Shown here piece by piece: positions 47,636-55,089 of a stretch of DNA of 64,000 bases (its first letter is position 1; the number at the start of each line of letters is the position of its first letter). Position numbers and translations under genes: made by a program. Source of the DNA: a virus; IMG/VR virus record IMGVR_UViG_3300032116_000033, positions 62,001 to 126,000 of that record. The stretch is one strand, 5' to 3'. The notes below the pieces were generated by a model. The model saw only the letters and a program-made list of their open reading frames with translations, was not told the DNA's origin and did no database searches.

Positions 47636-47905
47636 TCACGTCTTTCTCTCGTTGTACTGGCCTTTTCCAGTGAACCTCAGCTGGGTCCTTGGATCGTGCG
47701 CGAGGCCCAGCGACCTTATCTTCGCGGCCTGCTCTGGTGTAGGGTTGCGTACGAGCTGGAAGTGATAGTCGGTCTTGCCGTCTGCAACGAGGACGGCTAC
47801 GTGGCGCTTCTCGTAGGACTGTGAGTCGCAGCAGTCGCACAGGTTTGCGTATCCCCATTTCTTGCCCTTCGGAATCTCGCATTCGCAGTCTATGCAGATC
47901 GCCAT
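47636..47905 (-). CDS. Zinc-ribbon protein (89 aa)
   Basis: Starts with CIDCECEIP and LCDCCDS, a four-cysteine zinc ribbon, followed by a small alpha/beta domain. Function unknown. Confidence 0.65.
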   Translation of the reverse strand: MAICIDCECEIPKGKKWGYANLCDCCDSQSYEKRHVAVLVADGKTDYHFQLVRNPTPEQAAKIRSLGLAHDPRTQLRFTGKGQYNERKT

Positions 47906-47956
47906 AAAAGCTCCCGTGCTGCGTGAGACGCAGGTATGTGTTTTGTTCTTGGGATC

Positions 47957-48496
47957 TTAGGATCGGATCATTTCGTGCACGAGCTCGAGCAACGAGCCGT
48001 AGTCGTCGTACGAGACCTTGGCGTCTATAGTGTCGTTCTCCAAGAGCCACGGATATAGACTTACGTCTATGGCGATCGCCTGCTGCTCGTTCTCGTAGCG
48101 GCCTCTTGGATCGTAAGGCTTGGTGCGTGACAGGAATATGTTCTTGTGGTTCGTTCCGGCGGATCTTCTGGAGTGTTCGATGAAGGCTTTTGTGGTGCTG
48201 AGAAGATAGTCCTCGCCTCCGTAGTGCTTCTGGTAGAACGCGCAGAGCATCAGGGGACTGTCGGTGACTATGACGTCGACCTTACCGTAGAGCAGCGACT
48301 CTCGGTACGACTGCTCGCCCAGGAGATGGAGCTGGTTGAGAGGCGTGACGCGTCTGTCTCCCCAGGCCCAGTCCTTCACGTACTCTCTGACGAGCTCTAC
48401 GTTGACCTTGGATGTCTTAAGGTCGCCGAACAGTCTTGCCGCGGTGGTGGATTTTCCGGTGCCAGGGCCTCCGAACAGGTTCACTACGAGTGTCAT
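47957..48496 (-). CDS. P-loop nucleotide kinase (AAA_28-like)
   Basis: The 179-residue product has Walker A GGPGTGKST (9-17), then ELVREYVKDWAWG, VIVTDSPLML (Walker B-like) and FLSRTKPYDPRGR with lid arginines. The layout is typical of small phage kinases related to NadR/thymidylate-kinase folds. A dNMP kinase role would fit the nucleotide genes here, but the substrate is not shown. The last codons and stop (CGATCCTAA) are part of a promoter-like motif. Confidence 0.75.
   Translation of the reverse strand: MTLVVNLFGGPGTGKSTTAARLFGDLKTSKVNVELVREYVKDWAWGDRRVTPLNQLHLLGEQSYRESLLYGKVDVIVTDSPLMLCAFYQKHYGGEDYLLSTTKAFIEHSRRSAGTNHKNIFLSRTKPYDPRGRYENEQQAIAIDVSLYPWLLENDTIDAKVSYDDYGSLLELVHEMIRS
47958..47966 (-). 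promoter_or_regulatory. CCGATCCTA promoter-like motif
   Basis: Exact copy at the 3' end of the kinase gene, where it encodes its final Arg-Ser-stop. It lies about 53 bases upstream of the zinc-ribbon gene start at 47905. Confidence 0.5.
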
Positions 48497-48505
48497 CGCC
48501 GTCTC

Positions 48506-48625
48506 CTAGATGTGCTTCCACATGATGTATATAGCGATCATGAAGACCACCAAAGTTCCTACCGGAGATCTTGCTGCCTCGAATATCATCACAGTGATGC
48601 CGCTAAGTATCGTCGTCTCGGTCAT
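48506..48625 (-). CDS. One-helix membrane microprotein (39 aa)
   Basis: GGAGG precedes the ATG. One hydrophobic helix (GTLVVFMIAIYIMW) at the C-terminus. Overlaps the upstream zinc gene by 23 bases. Confidence 0.55.
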   Translation of the reverse strand: MTETTILSGITVMIFEAARSPVGTLVVFMIAIYIMWKHI

Positions 48626-48758
48626 CGTTAGCCTCCATGTCTTGTCTCGACCCACATCTTATACACTCCCACGCTGACGAGCGACACGTCGGGTCCTGAA
48701 CTTGATTGTGGTGAGTGTATCCGTCGCAGTGCTCGCAGCAGGCGGACGTGCCAGACAT
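48603..48758 (-). CDS. Small zinc-finger protein (51 aa)
   Basis: GGGAG precedes the ATG. CCEHCDGYTH followed by CIRCGS gives a compact zinc site. Highly acidic C-terminus. Too short for common gene-calling limits, but a good SD and cysteine spacing support it. Confidence 0.6.
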   Translation of the reverse strand: MSGTSACCEHCDGYTHHNQVQDPTCRSSAWECIRCGSRQDMEANDDRDDDT

Positions 48759-48759
48759 C

Positions 48760-48987
48760 TCATGCTCCCTTGATCTTTGGTGCTCGATCGCCGAACTCGT
48801 TCGTGAGTGCTTCTTGCGCCATCTCGGCGGGCGTCATGCCGTCTTGCCACCAGGCATAGTACGGAGCGTCGGCAAGGCAGCGGCGATCCATGCCGACTGA
48901 CTCGGTGAGGCACTCGTCTACTTTTAGGAGAGCGGATGGGAAGTGTGCTACGTACTTGTCGTATCGCTTTGCGTTTGACTTGCTCAT
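48760..48987 (-). CDS. Hypothetical protein (75 aa)
   Basis: Helical, with aromatic APYYAWWQDGM in the middle. First gene behind an exact CCGATCCTA motif with a 32-base leader and an AGGAG site. Confidence 0.65.
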   Translation of the reverse strand: MSKSNAKRYDKYVAHFPSALLKVDECLTESVGMDRRCLADAPYYAWWQDGMTPAEMAQEALTNEFGDRAPKIKGA

Positions 48988-49018
48988 TTGAGATCTCCTA
49001 TTGATTTATGTAGATCAA

Positions 49019-49027
49019 TAGGATCGG
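49019..49027 (-). promoter_or_regulatory. CCGATCCTA promoter-like motif
   Basis: Minus strand TTTCCGATCCTATTG, 32 bases upstream of the start at 48987. Between 48988 and 49281 no gene is seen; the stretch also has a 15-base direct repeat. Confidence 0.6.
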
Positions 49028-49039
49028 AAATTTAAAGGT

Positions 49040-49109
49040 GTTGAGGCCGGTCGCATGTCCTCACCAGATTACGGCCATATCTGGGCTGTTGGTTGTTGAG
49101 GCCGGTCGC
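49040..49109. repeat. Direct repeat GTTGAGGCCGGTCGC (two copies)
   Basis: Identical 15-mers at 49040-49054 and 49095-49109 in the noncoding gap behind phoH. They may be part of a structured RNA or a binding site. Confidence 0.6.
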
Positions 49110-49281
49110 GACTCCGGCAATGACTTCCAAGGTGGTTCATCAGGTACGCTCCCAAGTCCGGGCTCGCCTTCCAGTTTTCATCTCCACCTTGCTGCGTGTC
49201 TCTAAGGGGTATCAACTGATGTTTACATTTGGCTGCTGCCCCAAACCCTAGGCTCCCACGCCGCTCAACATATCATTTATA

Positions 49282-50097
49282 CTAAAGGTTCTTGACCGCC
49301 CAGTCAGAGATCGGTGATCTCAAAGTCTTCTCGAGGTGGATCGCACCGACCAGCGATGATCCCTTGCTTTTCTGGAGGAGAATCTCCATCGACTTCGACT
49401 GCACCCGCTCGAAGGTCTGGGTCTGATCGCCGAGGAGTATGATCTGCGTTCCTGCAGCCGCACGGGTGACGATCTGCTTGATGATGGAGATGTCGAGGTT
49501 CTGGACCTCGTCGATGATGATGATCGCGTTCGATATTGAGCGACCCTGGATGAAGGTTATGGGTGTGATCTCGAGGATCCCGCGCTCGATCATCTTCTCG
49601 ATCATGAAGCTGTCGTAGCCGCAGTTGACGAAGTTGTCGTAGAACGGACCGAGCCAGGGCATGACTTTGTCTTCCATATCACCCTTCAAGAACCCGATCT
49701 CGCGGCCGACCGGAGTCATGGACTTGGCGATCACGATCCTGGAGATCTTGTCTTTGCTGTTGAGTCGATGAAGCGCGTGAGCGCACGCTAGAAGCGTCTT
49801 GCCTGACCCTGCGACTCCGCTGAGTATCGTGAGATGGATGTCTGGCTCTGACAGAAGGGCCAACGCTAGGGTCTGTTCGGTGTTCTTGGGGTTTATGCCG
49901 CATGGGTAATGCTGGCGGACTTTTACGACGTAGTCGCCTCTCACGAGGCCGTGCTCCTTGGCACCGGCACCCTTCAGGACCACACCTTGGTTGGGGTGAA
50001 AGGTCTCGCTCGTCTTGAGCGAGTCGATCCTCACGCGCCCGTCTTTGAACCAGTCGTTCCAGCCCTCAAAGTCTTCTACAACCACTACGTGCTTCAC
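49282..50097 (-). CDS. phoH: PhoH-family ATPase
   Basis: The 271-residue product has a GTG start behind GAGGG. Walker A GVAGSGKT (94-101), Walker B IIIIDEVQN and the C-terminal LGDQTQTFE stretch define PhoH, a RecD/SF1-like RNA/DNA-binding ATPase. It is common in large phages; its role in infection is not settled. Full length. Confidence 0.92.
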   Translation of the reverse strand: MKHVVVVEDFEGWNDWFKDGRVRIDSLKTSETFHPNQGVVLKGAGAKEHGLVRGDYVVKVRQHYPCGINPKNTEQTLALALLSEPDIHLTILSGVAGSGKTLLACAHALHRLNSKDKISRIVIAKSMTPVGREIGFLKGDMEDKVMPWLGPFYDNFVNCGYDSFMIEKMIERGILEITPITFIQGRSISNAIIIIDEVQNLDISIIKQIVTRAAAGTQIILLGDQTQTFERVQSKSMEILLQKSKGSSLVGAIHLEKTLRSPISDWAVKNL

Positions 50098-50119
50098 TGT
50101 TTAACCCTCGTTGTTTCAA

Positions 50120-50138
50120 CGCGGGCACTACACCCGCG
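50120..50138 (-). terminator. Hairpin before phoH
   Basis: Perfect 6-bp GC stem CGCGGG/CCCGCG with a 7-nt loop, between the 50151 gene and phoH. No U-run follows, so it may act as a weak or Rho-assisted terminator, or as an RNA stabiliser. Confidence 0.35.
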
Positions 50139-50150
50139 CTGGATGTAGTT

Positions 50151-51221
50151 TTACGCAAGAGATCCGGGCCGCAGCGGCTCGCCGCGATGGTCCTCGTAGC
50201 TCGCTCCGCTCGACGTGGACACGATCTTTGCCTTCGGCACGTTGGTGTACGAGCTGTTGGTCTGAAAGATCACCGAGCCCACGGGACAGAACTCAGCCAC
50301 CGGAAGACCGGACAGTCCCTTGATCTCTGATATCGCTCCGTCTCTCGCCTCTGCCTTGGTGGCGTACTGTGCTTGGCCCTGTATGCAGACATAAGGAAAA
50401 TCGATGTCATTGGTGGCGAAGACGTGAACCAGCACGAACTTGTTGGCGTCGACCGCCGTAAGCGACCAGCTCGTGCCGTCGAACCTGTTGTACGGAAGCG
50501 TGGCGCCCACGTACCCGGCGGTTCCGCTGTAGATTACAGGATAAGCATCTTCATCCTTTCGCTTCCAGCTCGTTGTGCCAGAGCGATAGAAAACTGGAAA
50601 CGTCGCCTGTGCCGGAAGCGAGATCTTTATGTCCTCGTCCCAGATCTGCCCCAGCTGGGCTGTAAACTGGGCCTCTGTTGCAAGACCGCCAGACCCGTCG
50701 ACCACGAAGTTCACGAGCTTACAGCCGAAGTCGAAGGCTGCGCCGCGGGTTCTGTGAAGGTAGAGGTGCGTCATGTCACCCATGTGGATGCCGTGGCGCT
50801 CGTTGGCGAAGTAGATGTGCTTGGCTGCGGCTTGGTCCCAGTAGACGATGGACACGAACGCGTACTTCGTGATGATGTCCTCGGTGAAGGAGGACGTCAC
50901 CTTGAGACGACCGTCTGCGTCCAGATAGAAGTAGTGCGAGCCGTGTGAGTCGCCCCACGAGGCCGACAGAGGCGTCGAGATCTCTACAGACTTGCCCTCT
51001 ATGAAGTAGACGTAGGAGCCGGAGACCGGCGACACGGTGAGAGTTCTGGAGGCATCGTCTATCGACAGGCTCACGAGCTCGGGGTTCCTGAGGCCCACCG
51101 GCTGCTGCGAGTCCTCGAACGAGTCGAGCCCCTCGATCGCGTCTATGAGCTCTTTGCCGTATTGTTCGCTGGTTACGGCAACCACTATTCGTCTCTTGAG
51201 CTTATCGCTGAGTCTGACCAT
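50151..51221 (-). CDS. Putative virion/tail protein on the early strand
   Basis: The 356-residue product is beta-rich, with signatures of phage tail or adhesin proteins (FDGTSWSLTAVDANKFVLVH, DFPYVCIQGQAQYATKAEARD, GSVIFQTNSSYTN). It is the only clearly structural gene among the minus-strand genes. A hairpin holding its SD suggests separate timing. It may be a late gene read from its own start. Confidence 0.7.
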   Translation of the reverse strand: MVRLSDKLKRRIVVAVTSEQYGKELIDAIEGLDSFEDSQQPVGLRNPELVSLSIDDASRTLTVSPVSGSYVYFIEGKSVEISTPLSASWGDSHGSHYFYLDADGRLKVTSSFTEDIITKYAFVSIVYWDQAAAKHIYFANERHGIHMGDMTHLYLHRTRGAAFDFGCKLVNFVVDGSGGLATEAQFTAQLGQIWDEDIKISLPAQATFPVFYRSGTTSWKRKDEDAYPVIYSGTAGYVGATLPYNRFDGTSWSLTAVDANKFVLVHVFATNDIDFPYVCIQGQAQYATKAEARDGAISEIKGLSGLPVAEFCPVGSVIFQTNSSYTNVPKAKIVSTSSGASYEDHRGEPLRPGSLA

Positions 51222-51222
51222 G

Positions 51223-51251
51223 TGGGTCTCTCCCTGGGCTGTTCACCAGGG
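51223..51251 (-). promoter_or_regulatory. Hairpin containing the SD of the 50151-51221 gene
   Basis: On the minus strand TCCCTGG pairs with CCAGGGA around an 8-nt loop, and the 3' arm is part of the AGGGAGAG ribosome binding site. It may block translation from upstream read-through transcripts. Confidence 0.5.
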
Positions 51252-51275
51252 ATATCTTATCATCTCTAGAGGCTT

Positions 51276-51368
51276 TTAGAAGTTGTCGTTGTCCTTATAG
51301 CCTAATATTATTCCCAAAATCAGAAACATCGTGAAAACTACTATGATCGTATCCATGTCGTGTAGCAT
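51276..51368 (-). CDS. Possible membrane microprotein (30 aa)
   Basis: The ATG directly follows the previous stop codon. One hydrophobic helix (TIIVVFTMFLILGIILGY). There is no clear SD, so expression would rely on coupling. Confidence 0.4.
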   Translation of the reverse strand: MLHDMDTIIVVFTMFLILGIILGYKDNDNF

Positions 51369-51827
51369 CTATAGCGGGTCGGCGGCAAGGAGCACAGACA
51401 TCTGCTCGTCGAACTCCTCGCTCTGTATGAGATCGACGTACATCGCGTACGTGTTCTTGAGTAAGCGTATCGCCTCTCTTCGATGCCTGTTGGCGGACTC
51501 TCTGGATCTCGGTCTCGCGATGTCTTTCTCCAGAGACAATATCGCTTCGGCGTAGTGCTTGGCTGTAGCGGCTCGCGCGTTTAGGCCCCTCGGGGCCTCG
51601 ATCATCAGGATCTTCTCGTAGCCGAGCGTGCGGGCAAGATGCACTATCTCTCTCCAGTGGCGAGACGTGGTCCTCGAGTAGTTGAACGAGTTAACGACCA
51701 GAGTGCCAGCGATCGGTTTTGCGATGCAGTACCAGTCGTACGAGTACGCGTAGCCGGTCTCGACCGAGAACGTGAGGTTTCGCTTCTCGTAAGCGTTGCG
51801 CTTCTTGACGAACTTGAAACCGCTCAT
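51369..51827 (-). CDS. Hypothetical protein (152 aa)
   Basis: The start at 51827 is placed after the upstream stop; the longer frame is unsupported. Basic, with an alpha/beta core and helical Arg-rich second half. No family recognised. Confidence 0.65.
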   Translation of the reverse strand: MSGFKFVKKRNAYEKRNLTFSVETGYAYSYDWYCIAKPIAGTLVVNSFNYSRTTSRHWREIVHLARTLGYEKILMIEAPRGLNARAATAKHYAEAILSLEKDIARPRSRESANRHRREAIRLLKNTYAMYVDLIQSEEFDEQMSVLLAADPL

Positions 51828-51831
51828 GACG

Positions 51832-52062
51832 TCAGCCCGCCTTATACTTGAGGTACAGTGCCACGATCGCCGACTGCTGGTTCGGAGTGAAGCATCTCTT
51901 GCCCGCGTGGTGGCTGTATATGCCTGACACAAGCAGCCTTTCCTTGGTCGACAGTGTCTTCCAGTTCTTCATGATCTCTCTGATGTACTCGACGTACGTC
52001 GAGTCGTTCTTGAAGTTTCTGACTGCCTTCCTTATGACGTCGTGCTCGAGTCTATCGCTCAT
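51832..52062 (-). CDS. Hypothetical helical protein (76 aa)
   Basis: Preceded by the shared leader GGAGTGTTATC and a CCGATCCTA motif 33 bases upstream. Small, basic, helical; function unknown. Confidence 0.65.
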   Translation of the reverse strand: MSDRLEHDVIRKAVRNFKNDSTYVEYIREIMKNWKTLSTKERLLVSGIYSHHAGKRCFTPNQQSAIVALYLKYKAG

Positions 52063-52093
52063 GATAACACTCCTATAGATCTGTTTACAAACA

Positions 52094-52291
52094 TTAGGAT
52101 CGGTTCTTGATCTCCATGGTGACGTCCTCAGAGATCTCTTCCAGTATGGAGAGTGCGTCGTCTATCGACTCGCTGAGAAAATCTGCGCCCTCGGAGCTGA
52201 GGTTCAGAGAAGAAGAGAGCGAGTTCAAGGCTTTGAGATCTTTGGCAATCTTCTTTACACTAGCGATAAACATCGCTTCTTCAGTTTTCAT
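52094..52291 (-). CDS. Hypothetical acidic helical protein (65 aa)
   Basis: The start at 52291 is just after the Kazal gene stop. Heptad-like helix, Glu/Ser-rich. Its stop codon lies inside a promoter-like motif. Confidence 0.6.
   Translation of the reverse strand: MKTEEAMFIASVKKIAKDLKALNSLSSSLNLSSEGADFLSESIDDALSILEEISEDVTMEIKNRS
52095..52103 (-). promoter_or_regulatory. CCGATCCTA promoter-like motif
   Basis: Exact copy whose CGATCCTAA is also the Arg-Ser-stop of the 52094 gene. 33 bases upstream of the ATG at 52062. Confidence 0.55.
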
Positions 52292-52295
52292 AGTG

Positions 52296-52538
52296 TCACT
52301 CGCATCTTCCCTGCGAAACGACCTTGACACCGGCAAGGTTCGCGTAGCAGGCGCTCATGTACGTGCTGCCGTCGCAGCCGCAGACCTCGACTATCGGCAG
52401 AGTCTCGCACGGGTTTCTAACGAAGTAGACGTCTCTGCACGCGTTCGCTCCAGGAAAGAAGGCTCCGCTCTCGCACTTGCACGACGGGTCGGTCTGACAG
52501 CCCGAGATCGCTATCGAAAGCAAAATAAAGATTCTCAT
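52296..52538 (-). CDS. Kazal-type protease-inhibitor lipoprotein
   Basis: The start at 52538 follows AAGAGGAA; the product has 80 residues. A signal sequence with lipobox AISGC (Cys14) is followed by eight more cysteines. The C-terminal half reads VCGCDGSTYMSAC...GRC, the hallmark of Kazal domains (C-G-x-D-G-x-T-Y-x-x-x-C). It should sit on the host envelope and could inhibit a serine protease, of host, phage or competitor origin. A Kazal lipoprotein is rare in phage genomes as far as I know. Confidence 0.8.
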   Translation of the reverse strand: MRIFILLSIAISGCQTDPSCKCESGAFFPGANACRDVYFVRNPCETLPIVEVCGCDGSTYMSACYANLAGVKVVSQGRCE

Positions 52539-52801
52539 ACCAGATTCCTCTTGGCAAGAGGACCCGCGTACGACGAAAGGATCGTATCCGCGTCTTCGAA
52601 GGTCTTCGAGGGAACGTCGAGCCACATCAGCCGATCGGCGTCCGGAGGAAGGACCGCGATCTGGTGCGTCAGGTACCTGAACACGCTGATGTTCTTGTAG
52701 CGGTCCATGAGATCAAAGATCTGGCTCTCCGACAGAAACGCTCTGATAGACTGACTGTCGACTCGGCCGTTTACTGCGATAAGAACGTAGAAGCTGTCCA
52801 T
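52535..52801 (-). CDS. Hypothetical protein (88 aa)
   Basis: Small alpha/beta protein (FYVLIAVNGRVDS, IRAFLSESQIFDLMDRY). Coupled to the Kazal gene by a 4-base overlap. Function unknown. Confidence 0.65.
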   Translation of the reverse strand: MDSFYVLIAVNGRVDSQSIRAFLSESQIFDLMDRYKNISVFRYLTHQIAVLPPDADRLMWLDVPSKTFEDADTILSSYAGPLAKRNLV

Positions 52802-52819
52802 ACGTCTGCTCCTGTGTGG

Positions 52820-52984
52820 TTATTTTGAGCCCTTCTGGCTCTCTCTCAGCTCGCGCATGAGCTCGCTTATCTTCTTCAGCGACTCTTTGATGGCTTCCGC
52901 ACGATCGTCGAGCGACGGGTTCTCTTCTACTTGCTCGTCGCGTTTCTTGCTGCGAAAATCTTTGATGTGAACCACGTCTCCCAT
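52820..52984 (-). CDS. Small charged helical protein (54 aa)
   Basis: The start at 52984 follows GAGGAG. Acidic and basic residues in heptad spacing. It lies behind a CCGAATCTA motif. Function unknown. Confidence 0.6.
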   Translation of the reverse strand: MGDVVHIKDFRSKKRDEQVEENPSLDDRAEAIKESLKKISELMRELRESQKGSK

Positions 52985-53009
52985 CGTCGTCTCCTCTCGT
53001 GTTTGCGAT

Positions 53010-54458
53010 CTACGGATCATTAGATTCGGACGCGCTGGACGATCCCCTGATCTTATCGACAGCGAGCGTGGTGGATCGATCGGCCACGAGGTCCAGCATG
53101 ACGGTCTTTCCGCCGTTGCGCTCGACGAAGTCTGCGCCCACGATGTCTTCGTGCCTGTAGTCGCCGCCTTTGACGAGCACGTGCGGCTTGACGGCCTCTA
53201 TGAGCGACAGCGGCGTCTCCTCGCTGAACTCTACGACAGCGTCCACGCAGCCGAGCGCGGCAAGGATCTCGCACCGATCCCTCGCGGTGTTGATGGGTCT
53301 GCCTTGCCCCTTGAGGGCCGCGACAGACGCGTCGGAGTTTACGGCGACCACGAGGAAGTCTCCGAGCGCTCTGGCTCTCTGAAGGAGCGAGACGTGGCCT
53401 ACGTGAAGGAGGTCGAAGCATCCGTTCGTGAACACGATCTTTCCTCTCGGAGTCTCGAGCGCGGCCGTGAGGTCCGCAGCCGACAGAACCTTGGACGCGA
53501 GCTCCAGCCGCTTGGGCCTGAGCGCATCCTCGAGCTCCTCTCTCAGTATCGGCTGAGTGCCCCACTTGCCGACGACCTTTCCGGCCGCGGCGTTTGCGAG
53601 GACCATCGACTGCCTGAGCGTCTGGCCCGATGCAAGGGCGAGCGCCATAACGGCGGCCACGGTGTCGCCCGCTCCGGAGACGTCGAACACGTCAACTGCG
53701 ACCGTGGGGATGTGGGCGAAGGATCCGTCTGCGGCGAGGCCCGCCATGCCCTCTGCTCCGAGCGTCACGAGGACCGACTCCGATCTCGCGATCTCGGACA
53801 CGAGCCTCGCGATGCTGAGCGTGTCGCCGGGATCTCGGCCGATCGCTTCAACCGCCTCTTTCCGGTTGGGCGTTATGAGCGTGCATCCCTCGTAAGGCGA
53901 GAAGTCTCTGCCCTTGGGGTCGACGACCACCGGAACGCCGCGCGATCGGCCGAGCGATATGATCCGTCTTATGAGAGAGTGCGGCATGCCGCCTTTGCCG
54001 TAGTCGCTTATGAGGATCGCATCCCACGGCGTCATCCTCATCTCCTCGTAGACCATGTCCTGAAGCCGCTGCGATATTGGCTTGATCGACTCCCAGTCGA
54101 CTCTCACGATCTGATGGTGGTCGGCCGTGACGCGCGTCTTTCTGACGGTCTCGACCGTGCTGTCGCCTATGACAGGACTGATGTCTACGCCGTCCTTGGC
54201 GAGGCATCGCTTGAGCTCGCCTCCCGCATGGTCTCTTCCGACCGCGCCGAAGAGGGTCGCGTCTCCGCCCACGAGCTGCACGTTGCGTGCCACGTTGGCG
54301 GCGCCACCGGGCACGAGCCTCGTGGACCTCACGTGGAGGACCGGCACCGGCGCCTCGGGCGATATGCGCGTGACGGTTCCGTCGAGGTATTCGTCGAGCA
54401 TGAGATCGCCGACGACCGCGACGCGCACTTTTTTGCTGCACCATGGAAGATGGGTCAT
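53010..54458 (-). CDS. hldE: HldE: heptose-7-P kinase / heptose-1-P adenylyltransferase
   Basis: The 482-residue product contains both domains of bacterial HldE. The PfkB-type kinase (1-~310) shows GDLMLDEYLDG, PGGAANVARN, ISDYGKGG, DPKGRDFSPY and the DVSGAGDT catalytic motif. The cytidylyltransferase-type domain (~335-480) shows FTNGCFDLLHVGHVSLL with HxGH and VNSDASVAALKG. It phosphorylates D-glycero-D-manno-heptose 7-phosphate at C1 and later adenylylates heptose 1-phosphate to ADP-heptose, an LPS inner-core donor. No GmhA, GmhB or HldD gene is in the window, so it would work with host enzymes. Confidence 0.93.
   Translation of the reverse strand: MTHLPWCSKKVRVAVVGDLMLDEYLDGTVTRISPEAPVPVLHVRSTRLVPGGAANVARNVQLVGGDATLFGAVGRDHAGGELKRCLAKDGVDISPVIGDSTVETVRKTRVTADHHQIVRVDWESIKPISQRLQDMVYEEMRMTPWDAILISDYGKGGMPHSLIRRIISLGRSRGVPVVVDPKGRDFSPYEGCTLITPNRKEAVEAIGRDPGDTLSIARLVSEIARSESVLVTLGAEGMAGLAADGSFAHIPTVAVDVFDVSGAGDTVAAVMALALASGQTLRQSMVLANAAAGKVVGKWGTQPILREELEDALRPKRLELASKVLSAADLTAALETPRGKIVFTNGCFDLLHVGHVSLLQRARALGDFLVVAVNSDASVAALKGQGRPINTARDRCEILAALGCVDAVVEFSEETPLSLIEAVKPHVLVKGGDYRHEDIVGADFVERNGGKTVMLDLVADRSTTLAVDKIRGSSSASESNDP
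53021..53029 (-). promoter_or_regulatory. CCGAATCTA promoter-like motif
   Basis: Inside the last codons of hldE, 36 bases upstream of the 52984 start. It shares TCCGAATCTAATGATCC with the site at 31338. Confidence 0.5.
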
Positions 54459-54475
54459 AGTGTATCCACAGGAAA

Positions 54476-54685
54476 TTATCGTAGTGAGCCTGTTTCAGAT
54501 GTGAGTGAGTCTATGCATCTCGCGCACCTTGTGCACATCAGCCAATCGTCTGAGTGGTGCGTGCCGTAGTTCGGCCAACACACCAGGAACACGGCATCTG
54601 TCTTACAGAAGCCGCAGTAGCCTTTGACGCCTGCGCCGAGCATCACGTGCTCGAAGTCTAGGTCGTCCAGCATCTTTCTCTGCAT
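54476..54685 (-). CDS. Small zinc-finger protein (69 aa)
   Basis: CGFCKTD and CTRCARC form a likely four-cysteine zinc site around a WPNYG core. Lies 17 bases upstream of hldE. Function unknown. Confidence 0.65.
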   Translation of the reverse strand: MQRKMLDDLDFEHVMLGAGVKGYCGFCKTDAVFLVCWPNYGTHHSDDWLMCTRCARCIDSLTSETGSLR

Positions 54686-54704
54686 GCGCTTCTCCTTGAA
54701 GGAC

Positions 54705-54788
54705 TCAGTCGTCGATCCTCAAGAGGAACGACAGGACCCCCATCAGCATCAGGGCGAACACCACAGACACCGCGACGAAGTCGATCAT
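54705..54788 (-). CDS. Membrane microprotein (27 aa)
   Basis: ATGA overlap with the preceding gene. A single helix (FVAVSVVFALMLMGVLSFLL) with a short charged end. Likely an inner-membrane peptide. Confidence 0.5.
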   Translation of the reverse strand: MIDFVAVSVVFALMLMGVLSFLLRIDD

Positions 54789-54934
54789 AGGTCCTTCCAC
54801 CTGTAGCCGAGTATCAGCAGAAAGTACGCTGCCCACACAGCGAAACCGAGCCATATGTTTATCTGGGCTGCGGCCAGCGTGCCGATGCACACGGCGACGC
54901 CGACAACGATAGCTTTCATGACTTGAAATCTCAT
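54785..54934 (-). CDS. Two-helix membrane protein (49 aa)
   Basis: The start at 54934 overlaps the stop of the 45-residue gene as ATGA; AAGGATG is upstream. Two helices at about 7-23 and 27-43. Another small holin-like topology, but with no support for lysis. Confidence 0.55.
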   Translation of the reverse strand: MRFQVMKAIVVGVAVCIGTLAAAQINIWLGFAVWAAYFLLILGYRWKDL

Positions 54935-55068
54935 ACGATCTTCATCCTTCTCAGTGAGACGAGCACGTTGCCGAGCCTGTAGGCTGTGCTGATGTCTTTG
55001 TCGAAGTAGAGCTTGTTCTTCATTATCCACGAAGCAAGCTCGGCCCATCTGTAGTCAGACTCTCTCAT
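54931..55068 (-). CDS. Small soluble protein (45 aa)
   Basis: GGAGG precedes the ATG and the stop overlaps the next ATG. Basic helical sequence (WAELASWIMKNKLYFDKD). Function unknown. Confidence 0.6.
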   Translation of the reverse strand: MRESDYRWAELASWIMKNKLYFDKDISTAYRLGNVLVSLRRMKIV

Positions 55069-55089
55069 CGCGGCAGCCTCCGGCCATGA

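Noticed and set aside
53151-54569. A 472-residue open frame on the plus strand
   Set aside because: It is exactly antisense to hldE, which has complete recognisable domains. The antisense product is Arg/His/Glu-rich with no domain and no SD.
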